Origin: Seriola aureovittata
Taxonomy: Eukaryota; Chordata; Actinopteri; Carangiformes; Carangidae
Direction of reading: 5' to 3'
DNA: 64,000 bases
Assembly (NCBI RefSeq): GCF_021018895.1
Contig: NC_079373.1
Coordinates: 20,406,501 to 20,470,500, forward strand
This document shows positions 1 to 22,603 of this stretch, piece after piece. Within the stretch, counting starts at the first letter, position 1. Each line of letters opens with the position of its first letter. The position numbers were made by a program, and so were the translations under genes. Below the pieces are notes generated by a model that worked only from the letters and a program-made list of their open reading frames with translations, searched no databases and was not told the origin of the DNA.

Positions 1-3000
1 TGTCTGCAGAAGGACTTCTGCTTGCTGGTAGCTTGTAATTAGTTTTCTTTGTCTTGCTTGATCAAGGTATGAAGAACTCTTTTTTTTTTTTAGTTGAATA
101 ACAGATTTTAAGGTGCATAGTTGCTTCGTCAGCGTGGTTGCCCTTGAGCCCTGCAGCGGGCACCAAATCTAAAGTCCGGATAAGTATGCCTGTACTCTGA
201 GACTGCTAGTTTTTTCCTTTTAGTTTTCATCCCCTACTTGAGTGATTATCATACAAATACGGATTTATTGAGTGCTCCCTGGTAACAATTTATCTCATAA
301 CCATATTTGCAGGATTTGGTGAAGCCATAAAATTTTCATGAGGACTCAGATCTGTCCAAAACAGATATTCTAAACTGCACTTTTTCTTTTTTTTTGTTCT
401 CTGTGATAGTCCCTTGTAGTAATTATCTAGTATTACACTCTTGCAGCTCCTTCACCCCACAACCTGAGAACCTTGTCGGCCTCCTATTTGTGTCATGTAA
501 TTATACATCATTTATTTATGTGTTTTTATCAAAGATCTGTCTCCCTTAGTTATCTCTATATTGTCCCCGAAGCTTGTTTTCCCCATTTTAAGTTATTTAT
601 TTATTCATTTATTTCACAATTTGGGGGCTTTCTTTTAAAGTAGCATCTTCTATCTATGAACTTCCTTTTTTTTTCTTTTTTCTTTTTTTTTTTTAGAAAA
701 TCTGTTTTGCGGGTGCTTATTAGAAAACTTTGCAAAATTTGCACTTTAGATGTAGCTTCACTTCAAAAGTCACCACATTGGAAACAAATTGAGCCAAGTG
801 GTCGAAACATGTTGAAGTAGTGTTTACAAGGAGAAGCTGAAGCCTCTTTAAATAAGAGGCAATTATCTGTGTCTGTGAGGAGAGATATATTTCCTTGTGA
901 TCAGTAATGGCTTTAATAATGGGATTAAATTCTTTAATAAACTGTCTTAAACACTGGGCACATGACTGCAAACATAACAGACATGCAGGGCTGTTGTCTA
1001 ATTGAAGATTATCTGAAGATGCAAGATGAAACAGGAGCATTATTTTTCCCTTTCTGTGCTCCAGGTTTTCTGTCTTCTCCTGTTTCGGTTTCCTATTTTT
1101 ACCCCTTTTTCCATCCCTCACACCACAGAGATGATCTCTCCCACCTCCTCTCTCTAGGTGATTTGTCTTCTCCCTATCACAGTGCTCCTGCCCTCTTTTG
1201 ATTTTCTCCTCAATGTTCTTTCTTCCCCACACCCCTCTTCCCCCTCCTCGCCCTTCTCCTTTCGCCCTCCTCCCACACCCTGTGTCCTCTAACCTTTCTG
1301 CGCTCTCCAACACCTCTGCTATTCCGCCTGTATTATTTCCACCATTCTGTCTCTCTCTCTCTCTCTCTCATTCTCTCTCTTTCTCTCTTGCCCACCAATG
1401 CCCCCATCTTCATCACTCCCTCACACTCTTTCCCTCTGTCTTGTGGAAGTTGAGCCCTTTGTGGGGATGCCACGCCGAAGACCCCTCTCCTTCTGCCCCT
1501 GCTGTTCCCCTGAAGGTAACGTAACCCTCGCCGCCTCTGTTGACGGTTGTGGCGGGTTACCATGGCAACCGTAAGGATTTCCAGAACCGGGTTACCCTCC
1601 CCAGCCCCTCCCTCCCCCCCATCCTCCTCTTCCTCTTCCTGTCCTCACTGTTTGTGTGTGATCAGGCTCAGTAGATTTCCCCAGAATCTTCCCAAAACTC
1701 AGTGAAGTACTACTTTACTTTTACAAGTAAATGTTGGTAAAAGCCCAAAGTGATTTTCGTCCACTGCATCAGAACGCATGCTGTTACAGTTATATGTCAG
1801 TTGGTCATTTTGTTTGTTCTTGTTTACCATGGCAGTACACAGTAATTTATTTTATCTGCGAGTTTGGCTTGAGCTGCTACACTATAATCTCCCCCAGCCA
1901 AACAGAGCTGCTGTTGTTACTGTAAACTCTAATATACTAGAGTCTTGGCTCCAATGGCGTGGGAGTTCCAGGCCTGAACAGGTAGTTTTGGGATTATATA
2001 ACGTGTAACCAGATAAACAGATTATGACATGACCCTTGACTTGGGCAGTTTGCAGCCAAACTGGGCTACTTTTTTTTTTTTTTACTAGGCTTTGATAATT
2101 TAAAGTACTTTTTCTACTATTAGGGTCAAAAAGTTAAGCTGCATTTCAAACAGTCAGCCCCTCGTCTCCTTGCAGTAGTGTGATTGAGATTGACAGGGCA
2201 CTGAGTTCAGTAGGCTCAGCTCGACACGCAATAGCTGATAAGTGATGACTGTCGAAACCGAATGTCATTTTAGTTTATTGCAACTAGATTGAACGTGAAA
2301 CTCATTTTCTAATTCAATTTTTATTTGGACATAGCTCTGTGATCAAAAACCTGTCAAAGCTGCCCCTATAAATGAAGACATTTAATGTTTCAAGCAACAT
2401 TATTCAAAACACTTGGTAGAAAAAATAAAAAACCTCTCCAAAATGAAAAATAAAAAATGATTCAATGTTATGATGATTGGTTGGGTTGTAGGCTTATCTG
2501 GCAACACTCCTTCCATGCCTAGTTACGGTTACTAAGCTATGATTGGCCATTACTGTGCAGGAGCAGGCTGTAGCAAATGGTTAATTGTAGCCTGACAACA
2601 TGTGTATTCATACTGATGCAAATACATTTATGTTGTAGTTGTTAATCAAGCAAATTTTCTCATTTAACCGCACAAGTCTGGTCTGGTCTTAGAAAATGGA
2701 AACAGAGAGAGGATTTTTCCGTGTTATTCTAAGTCACTGCATTCTTAAAGGGGAAACTACTCTGCTGTCGTGTGTCTTTAATCAACAGCATGTGCTCTGT
2801 TTTCTGTTTGGCTAAAATGAATTGTAAAGCTTCATAGTCCATTTCCGTATCCACTTTGTTTTAGTTCTTTTCAGGAGCGCTGCTCCTGATCCTTTGAATA
2901 AAAATGTCACGTAATTCTAAAATGATAAAACTGAGCGGTGAACACCTGAGACGTGGCTAGCTTGCGGGCAGGTTTGTGGTTCAAGGAGTGAGAAACTTGC

Positions 3001-4198
3001 ATGGTGTGATGATTTGCTATGAATATTCAATTCTTGCACAAAACAAGTCTTAAAAATTAATGGATCATCTGGTTTGTTCCTATATCTAACACCTGTCTGT
3101 GGAAATTTTACCCGAGCTTCTAATGCGTGTAAAGAAAAATGCCTGTTTTTTTGTGTGCCAGCTGGATTTTGTTCCTCTTATTGTGGTTTCTCTCCTTTTG
3201 TGTTCGGAGCCTTGAGCTGAGGGTTGGTGCTGGTGGAACAGCTTGAAGTACTATAAGAGAAAAAGAAAAAAAAAACATCTATTGTAGGATAGGTTTGGAA
3301 TTTCAGCCTTGCTTTTGTAATTCTTCCTTTGTTTCCACATTTTGTATTCCTCTCTAGTGTGAGCAGCTCTTCTCCAGCTTTGCCTCTCTCTGTCCCTTGT
3401 CTGTTGATTAGCAAAAGCCAGCCCCCAAGACCACAACCATGCAATTTATGTGTGTACAATGTTTTTCCTTTTCGTTTTGCAAGAGCCTCCTCTTCCCCAG
3501 CTAAGTATGTCACGCTACATTGAGGTTTGCCTTTTGGTGCTTCATTGAAACTGCTTGGCTCCACCTGCTGCAGTCTGATAAATGAAAGGATGCATCACCC
3601 CGGCAGCAGACCTTTCTAAGCATACGACATAGACTGGTCTTCTCTGCACACAGTGGGACTGCAGGAGAAGGGTGCAGCTGTTCCGTGCTCCGACTGATTG
3701 TGCTGATTATGAAAACTGCACAACTGCATTGCATGATGCCAGCAGCACTGAACATGCTCCTCCCTGAGGCAGACTTAATAGAGGAGTGTGAACTTCGCTA
3801 TTGGTCTCGGTGACGAGTCATCCCATGAACATTTGAACTTGTAATTGGAGATGTGAAGGCAGCAGAATAATTCATGTTCTTTTCTAACCTAAAACCGCTC
3901 AGCATCAATGGGGTCTAAAGGGATTTTGTTTATGCTGGGCGGGTCAATATGTGAGCAGAGGAGGATGGAGATTTTTTTATAGGTCCTTGGGTTTCCTTCT
4001 CTTTAATAACTTGGATAACTTGGTGTGTTTGTTTGTTTGTTTTTTCGACTTACTCGCTCTGAAAAAAACTGATAGGAGGAGGTAGTTGCTCCTAAGGAGT
4101 AGCTACGTCTGACACAGTCCAAACTGGGTAACACAAACTCTCAACTTTGCAACAACAGGTATTGTGTTTGTGGGTGTTTGTGGGTGTTTGTGGGCGTT

Positions 4199-4275
<77 letters not shown>

Positions 4276-4494
4276 GTTAATGCACTAGCCAAAGTTGAAA
4301 CCAAGTAGCTCCACGCCATCTTCTGTGCGCCATCTTTAATTATGGTGTCGAGTCCATCCTTCCACCTCACCATCCCTCAGCGAGGACATCCTGGCTTGGC
4401 TGTCATTGCACTGCCTGTGTCAGTCCTTGTCTGTGTGACATAAGTGTCTCCCAGCCATCTGATTTCACACTCCGTGCTTCCGTCTTTCCTCCAG
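1..4494 (+). other. Intron of the MICAL-family gene (window starts inside it)
   Basis: No coding exon could be supported before the acceptor at 4493-4494, so this stretch is read as intron of the plus-strand MICAL-type gene. It holds a strongly pyrimidine-rich stretch at about 1040-1660, including a CT microsatellite at about 1350-1390. A 10-bp GTGTTTGTGG-like repeat at 4161-4205 runs into a long (GT)n at 4206-4273. The remainder is AT-rich unique sequence. An upstream exon too diverged to recognise cannot be excluded. Confidence 0.6.
4206..4273. repeat. (GT)n microsatellite with a flanking 10-bp minisatellite
   Basis: A nearly uninterrupted GT run follows four imperfect copies of a 10-bp GTGTTTGTGG-like unit at about 4161-4205. 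The array lies about 220 bp upstream of the bMERB exon acceptor, so length variation here is intronic. Confidence 0.95.
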
Positions 4495-6417
4495 GCATGG
4501 GCAAGAAGGACGATCCTAAGCTAATGCAAGAGTGGTTCAAGCTGGTGCAGGAGAAAAATGCCCTGGTCCGCTACGAGTCAGAACTCATGATATTGTAAGT
4601 ACATTACTTGACTGATGAGATGGGTAAGCTGATTGATGGACTGATTAGTCAAAGTGTAACTAAGTGTAACTGCTATATTAACTCTTCTGCTAACCATAGA
4701 GAAGGTTCAAAATGTCCTCTGTTTCATCCTATTTTATATATTCTTATGTAGATGCGATTGTGCTGTGTGTACCAACTGATCATTTCATTAGTTATGTAAT
4801 AACTTTTTGAAATGTAGTAAAAAGTCCAGAAACTGCTAAACAAGACCAGACTTTTTTTTGCCATACTGAGTTGTTGTATTTTTTATCAAGATTGACATTC
4901 AAAAAAAAAAAAGAGAAAAAGATATGTTTACATTTGGTATTACACACCAAAATGTTTTGTGTGTATCCTTGAGGTCTAACAAATGTGTTGGGTGCATTTC
5001 CTCCCTCATAAAACATTTATGAATCTGATTTTTCTTAGAAGTTTGAACCTTACATTGTTTACACCCATGTTTACAAGCTAGCACTCTTCTTCTCCTACTT
5101 CCCTGCTGTGCATCTTGGGGCATTATTGCCACCTGGAGATCAGTGGCTGGACTGTTACTCACTTCACCTGCATGCTTACATGACATGACAAAAAAAAAAA
5201 AAAAAGAAAGAAAGAAGGGAGATGACCATTATCATTATTCATTATCATTATCATCATTAAACATTATCATGTCAGCCTGATATTTTAGCATTATTCTTTA
5301 AGTGTTGCTGATGGCCACATGGTAAACACAAGTGTTGGGCAAGTGGAAAGTTTCACCTGCGGGTATTGAGTCATCATCACCGTTGGCAGGGATTATCTCT
5401 GAGAACCATGGTTGTTTGTTGTGTCAAGTTGTCAATGTGTGGATTTACTTGTTGAGATATTTCACCCAGACTAGTAAATTTAGGACCAGGAGACCAACAA
5501 ATAACATTTTCTTGAGCCCTGATGCTAGTTTTTAATGAAACCTGTTAATGTGGTAAATTGAGGATGATGTAATAATGTTATAATAAAAAATATTACTTTA
5601 TAAAAATAATTTTTTTAAGTAATAAGTTAATTTAAAGTATAAGGCAATTATAATTTAATACAAAATCCAGTGATTATGTAAGAATACTAATTTACTTATT
5701 TTATGATTATTATTAATCTGACTATTGTATAAAAAGGCGATGATTAGTATAAAAAGGTTGTTTGTCATAATCATTTTGTAACATAATAATATGATATGAT
5801 ATCAGGTCACATTTTCAATCCATTCAGAGAAACACCTTTATTACATTCTGACAAGTAATTAAATTATTCAGTGTTATCTCATTATCATTTACTGAATGTT
5901 TTTTAGATGAATTAATCTTTTTTTGGAACAACTAATCATTTTCAAAAATCTGCATATGTAAATGAAGACACATAAACAATGAAACACATGATGAAACATA
6001 AATGTTGACGGCTATAATTGATCAGTGAAACAAACTTTGTTTCTGTCCCCAAGTGCCAGAGAGCTGGAGCTGGAGGACCGACAGAGCCGACTGCAGCAGG
6101 AACTCAGGGAACGAATGGCTGTGGAAGGTAAATGCTGGAATGTTAATTAACTAACAGCCCTGTTTCATAGCACCTATCTGTTCTCTATTTATCGATCCTC
6201 TTTAATTCCTTGTTTTCCTTTCCCTCTTTCAGACCACCTGAAGACGGAAAAGGAGCTTGCTCAGGAAAAGCAGATCCTGAATGAGATGTTGGAGGTGGTG
6301 GAGCAGCGCGATGCCCTCGTGGCCCTGTTGGAGGAGCAGAGGCTTCGGGAGAAGGAGGAAGACAAGGACCTGGAGGCTGTCATGCTCTCCAAAGGCTTCA
6401 ACCTCAACTGGGCCTGA
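4495..6417 (+). CDS. mical3: MICAL-family protein, C-terminal bMERB Rab-binding domain (probably MICAL3), last three exons
   Basis: Three coding exons are visible: 4495-4594, 6054-6127 and 6233-6417 (stop TGA 6415-6417). Each is flanked by AG acceptors and GT donors and the phases close exactly (2 nt carried in, then TT|T, then G|AC). Together they give about 118 residues of charged helix, running through [33 protein letters not shown] and [18 protein letters not shown] and ending in GFNLNWA. This is the bMERB (DUF3585) coiled coil found at the C-terminus of MICAL proteins and EHBP1, which binds Rab8-family GTPases and in MICALs restrains the N-terminal monooxygenase. EHBP1 was considered, but EHBP1 proteins end in a CaaX-type cysteine tail and this one does not, so MICAL3 fits best. 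The monooxygenase, CH and LIM domains lie left of the window. Confidence 0.85.
4595..6053 (+). other. Intron of the MICAL-family gene
   Basis: A GTAAGT donor and an AAG acceptor bound a 1.46 kb intron. It is AT-rich, with ATCATT-type short repeats near 5226-5265 and a very AT-rich stretch at 5540-5900. No gene is seen in it. Confidence 0.8.
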
Positions 6418-8370
6418 GAGGAGTGACATAATTGCTCATCAGTTTCCGTGAAAAGTGGTCGACTGGTGATTTGGCGTTCTCTGCCTCACGTGGTCAGAAT
6501 AGTCTGCCTAACACCGATACGGGCAGAGTTTGTCTGAAACTGTCACACCTGCAGCAGTGAATGTGTAAAGATTTCCCCGCCACACACAGACAAACACTAC
6601 GGCTGCTTCTGACACTGAAGCAGTCTGAAACGTTTACATATCCTCTGCCCAAAGGCAGTTCTAGTTAATCACTCTGCAGTTTTGCTTGGGCTCTCTCTCT
6701 GTGGGTGGAGAGGCGAGCACATTCGCAATTTTATCATCACAGCCTTGAAGTGGATCCTCTCAAGCAAGAGGGGGGGGGGCCTTTGAGAAATGTTGAAAGA
6801 CTTTTTTCATTCTCGATTGTCTAAAGGGAAGAATGCAGTTTGGTCCTGCTGATGTAAAGGAATTGTAAAGAATTGTGTTTTTGTGTATAGTTGTGTAGAG
6901 CAAGTCACGTTTTCAGCGGATGAAGTTGTTCTCTTTTCTGAAAAAGGACTGCTACAGAGGTGTGAATAAAAGCTGGAGCGATGTCTCCAGGCTCAGTCTT
7001 TTCAGTCTTGACTGTAGGAAGAACATCCTCTGCTGAAGCTGCCTTTCTATCTAGTGATAAACTTCAGTACCCTAATGAACCACAAACCACCCCCCCACCC
7101 CCCCACAGTGTTTAGTGAGTCAACACAAAGAACCCATTTAATATGGCCATGTTTTTTTATGTATTTATTATTTTTGTTTGCTTTTAACAGATAAACTTTT
7201 TTTTGTTGTGCGTTCACAGGAGAGTGCCCAGAAACTCATTATCTTGCACATGTGCATAACTCCCATGCAACCATAAGCCATTGCATGTCAGGAATGAAGG
7301 CTGCAGGCACATAGAAGATCTTTACATTGTCTTTGATAGCTAGACATAGAATAAAGACTTATACTATATGTGAGCATTTAATCACTTGACATGACTCGAT
7401 AATGATGGGCCTCTCTGTGAGATGCCATTCACTGTACATCACACTGACCATTACTGTTTACAAATACTTCCATATTCAATACTGGATTTTTATGTTTCCT
7501 ACTTTGGTAAACAGTAGCGAGCTAAACCCGTCTTTTCCAGTTCAGAGAGGTTTCTACCATACGTGTTAACATTGTGGTGTTGTTATAATTCATGAATCTG
7601 ATGTCACTGTTGCTAATGGGGAAATCAGTGTAGCTCACATCACTCATTTTGTGCCACAGGACTTTCTCTGTTGGTGGATATGCAAGGAGAACACCACAAG
7701 AACATTCACACTACACATCACTTAGATCAGTACATGGCAGTGTTAATCCTTCACCCTTGAACAAGATGCCTTTTTCATTTTTCATTCTTGATATTTATAT
7801 TTTTTTCTGAGTTTACTTGTTTTTGAGGTAGTCACATCTGTGTATCCCACTGGAACTCAAGATTTTTACTTTTTTTCAAATTTTTATACAGCAGATCCCC
7901 AAGAAAACAAAAATAGGATTTTAAATTGGGGCACTGAAGTAATGCAGGGTGCTTTATGAGCATCTTGCATCAGACAGGAACATTATGGTTTATCTGGTGG
8001 GTAGTCAAATCTAATAGCCTTTTTGACAACTGTAAAATAATAATAATCCAAGTAGTCACTGTTTTACAGCACAGAAACACTAGAGGCTATATTTATGACT
8101 TGGTATGAGCTGTAAATAAAAAAAAGTTACATAATTTTAAGGGTTTTTGTTTTAGATGGTGTGTGATAAGTTTGACATGATTGTATTGATATTTATTAAC
8201 GTGTGCAAACTGTATTATATGTAAAAAAAAAAAAAAAAAAGAAAAAGAAAAAAGAATCCTAATTTTTAAACTGTTCTGTTGACACGACTCATAATGTAAA
8301 TGCTTCATGTAGCTAAAATGCATAGGGGTGTTGGATGTATGCTGAAAACGGCAATAAAACAATGCAGTTC
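6418..8370 (+). other. 3'UTR of the MICAL-family gene
   Basis: Sequence after the TGA stop shows no coding potential. AATAAA signals occur at 6965-6970 (in an AATAAAAGC context) and at 8353-8358, the latter followed by a GT/T-rich stretch typical of a cleavage site. This suggests a short and a long 3'UTR form. The stretch contains a poly-G/poly-C patch (6771-6779, 7091-7105) and an A tract at 8223-8240. Confidence 0.6.
8353..8358 (+). terminator. Distal poly(A) signal of the MICAL-family gene
   Basis: AATAAA lies 1.94 kb after the stop codon and is followed within about 30 bp by a T/GT-rich downstream element. A proximal AATAAA at 6965-6970 is an alternative. Confidence 0.55.
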
Positions 8371-9082
8371 TTTAAAATGTTTGTCCACTCATTTTTCTCA
8401 TTCTCATTTTTTATGAAAATCTATTTATTTCTGCACAAAACATGGGATACTGTAACAAAGAAATGAAGTTAAAAGCCAAACGGATGTAGTTGCATTATGT
8501 AACAGAGTTGGCTATACGGTCTAGTAACATGCTTCTTACCAATGAAACTGCCTGCTGTATAAACCTAAGTTACATATGGGAAACACTTATGTTGGCTTTC
8601 TGATGGTGCAAAGACAAATTAAAGTGGTAGTCAAGCAATTTGGTGTTGCATTTGCAAAAAGTTAACAAGGGTATATTTCTCAAACTCGACAAAGCTCTGC
8701 CAGAGCCACAGAAGACATTAGACCATAATCTGTGGAAAATCAATGAACTATCACTTTAAACTCGCAAAAGCTGTGTGCAGACTAATCGAAGGACAGGTAA
8801 CAAAATAAAATACGGAAATAAAGTTCGCAGTTAATAGCGCTGGTTTTTCCCTTTCGACTCACATTAAAGTAGCACACACCACTCTTAAAAAAACAAACGT
8901 ATGCACGAAAAAAGGAAAGTACGCGGTATTTCAATATACATTCAATATACATTTTACACGCTTTGTTCATGCACTTATTTTGAAACACGCCAAGTCCCGG
9001 TCTTTCTGTTTCCTGTGAATTTAACGCAGCTCCAGTCACAGTGGGGTCGAAAGCAGGGAGAGCACACAGCTGTAACTCAGAA
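8371..9082 (+). promoter_or_regulatory. Intergenic stretch with the ttc38 promoter and 5'UTR
   Basis: About 0.7 kb separates the last MICAL poly(A) signal from the ttc38 start codon. There is no clear TATA box at a sensible distance. CpGs become more frequent from about 8820 into ttc38 intron 1 (to about 9310), including several CGC/GCG motifs, as expected for a CpG-type housekeeping promoter. The transcription start cannot be placed from sequence. Confidence 0.4.
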
Positions 9083-20571
<11,489 letters not shown>

Positions 20572-20955
20572 AAAGGTTGCAAGGTGCACGGAGCAGCTCC
20601 CATGCAAAAATCATCAAAGTAACATCATAATCTGATGTGCTGATGTTTGGCTTTAGGAGACTCCTTTACCAACCCCCAGGAATTTGGCACTGTTGTCAAG
20701 ACGGATGATACCTTTTATACAGTTTTCAGTGTAGAGCTTTGCACCCTTTTAGATTGCTGACCTGTTAAACTTTGTAAGTGAACTAATTTGCACATATGTC
20801 AAGGTTATGAGCTAATATTAACCACAGGTTGTCAATTTGCATGATAAATAGCTGCAAAATATGGTGTCTAACCACATGCTTTATCTGAGTTTGTTCTTTT
20901 AGCAAAACAGACACCTCTAATCAATGTAGATGACTGTGACTTTCTTCTTCTGAAT

Positions 20956-20961
20956 TTTATT
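20956..20961 (-). terminator. Likely tspan33 poly(A) signal
   Basis: AATAAA on the minus strand, 314 bp after the tspan33 stop codon at 21275-21277. Confidence 0.5.
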
Positions 20962-21094
20962 AGCAAATGTCACATTTAAATATAAATACTCTTCAGAGAT
21001 AAAATCTTCATGTCAATATCAACACAAAAACCATTATCAAAACCAATAAATATACATTTGGCACTTTGCATGTGAATGAATATTTGAGTAACAC

Positions 21095-21100
21095 AATAAA
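21095..21100 (+). terminator. Likely ttc38 poly(A) signal
   Basis: AATAAA followed by GTGCATCACACTTGT, a plausible GT-rich downstream context. A second AATAAA lies 50 bp upstream at 21045-21050. Confidence 0.5.
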
Positions 21101-21274
21101 GTGCATCACACTTGTATGCCCGAGGGCAACAGCACGTTAAGAATAAGAAATGTACTCAAACATGGCAGAGATACAGTAGCAGTAAAAAAAAGATGTCCTT
21201 GCACATGTCAGAGGAGCTGAGCGGAGTACTGTAAGTTCTTTTCTTCCCTCCTCTTCCCCAGCGTCGGCCCACTC

Positions 21275-22559
21275 TCACAACACTGAGGTAATCTCATCTT
21301 TGATCTGAGAGATCAGGATCTGGGACAGCACGATCCCTGCAATCTAGAGGACAGCAGTAGCCACTTTAGATTACAGAACATACTCTCGGTAATTGTACAG
21401 CCTGTGCCGAGCATCTCAAGGTCCCTCGGAAGGGTGTCGCAGTGCTCATTTGGCACCGGGAGGAAATGTTTAGAAAATTAGATAAAACTGTTTGGATACT
21501 CACAGTGAGAGCACACACATTTGGTGGCAAACACAGCTTTTAACTGAGCTCTTCAATAATTAACAGTTTAATTTAAATGTAGCTTGTTATGCAGACAAAT
21601 CTAGTAATAAGTGTTTTAGTAAGGATGTGCAAGACAAAAATGATAACTTCATCATCAGATTAACTGCACATCAAAGCAACTGGAATACTAATGCAATTGT
21701 TTTGACAGGAGTCATGGGTAATTCACATGCTTCCCTCTCAACAGAATCATTGGGGACCCAATCAGGCAGATATGAGACCAAGATAGTTCAAGCTAAAGAT
21801 CTAGTGACAAAGCTGCATGTTGTGTGAAAATACAACGTGACAGTACCTGAACCATTTTGATGAAGTAAGTCGACTAATTATTTAGAGGCAACTCTTGATA
21901 AGTGCTAATGTGATTTCATGGCCAATCTAACATATTGACTTGAGTTATTAGCATTACTTAATGCTTTGGGATTTGAGGTGCTTTGTACAGCGGTACTCCG
22001 TGAATAGGAGCGAATTGTCAGTATCCTCCTTTCTTAGACATGATCTAACATTATCATGCACAGACTTCTACCTCGCACATTAACCTGTGCTTTCAATCTA
22101 GAACAGTGTAATAAATGAATAATGTGCAGTTAAAATTTCATTGTCCCATTGTGCCTACTTATTGCTGTCTAGGTGTAACTTCATTTTAAATCAGTTCTAT
22201 CCCAGTGGACTCACATTAACCCTACATGCTGTTGGTTACCTTTAGAATATGTTTTTTTTTTTTTTTTTAGATTTTTGTTCCTATTTGACAGAGGATGAGG
22301 TTATCCTGTGTGAGACAAGCTGAACTTGTACAGGGAAGTTGTTGGATGCACACCAATTGACCAACTGTGTGTTACTCTATGAAAAGTGCAGGGTCCTGAT
22401 TGATGAAGTGCTGCTCAGACTATTTTGCAGCCATGTCCAAATGCACCATGCAAAGCCTGCCTTTGAGGTAGCAGGAACCATCAATATGTTGATTGCTACA
22501 CTCTCAATCTGGTACACCTCCAATTGATGCCTCTATTGACTTGTGTGTTTATGTGTGTA

Positions 22560-22603
<44 letters not shown>

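Larger units (their letters stand above)
20572..21274. other. Converging 3'UTRs of ttc38 (+) and tspan33 (-)
   Basis: Only 703 bp separate the ttc38 stop from the tspan33 stop. Plus-strand AATAAA signals occur at 21045-21050 and 21095-21100. On the minus strand AATAAA (TTTATT as written) lies at 20956-20961. If these are used, the two transcripts overlap by roughly 100-170 bp in antisense. Confidence 0.6.

Noticed and set aside
1437..1515. Possible extra MICAL exon ending at a GTAACG donor, with a phase compatible with the exon at 4495
   Set aside because: The acceptor is weak, the translation (PFVGMPRRRPLSF) is proline/cysteine-rich and unlike the region expected just before the bMERB helix, and it lies in a biased pyrimidine tract.
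4495..6417. Assignment of the bMERB exons to EHBP1
   Set aside because: EHBP1 family proteins end in a CaaX-type cysteine; this protein ends in GFNLNWA, fitting a MICAL protein better.
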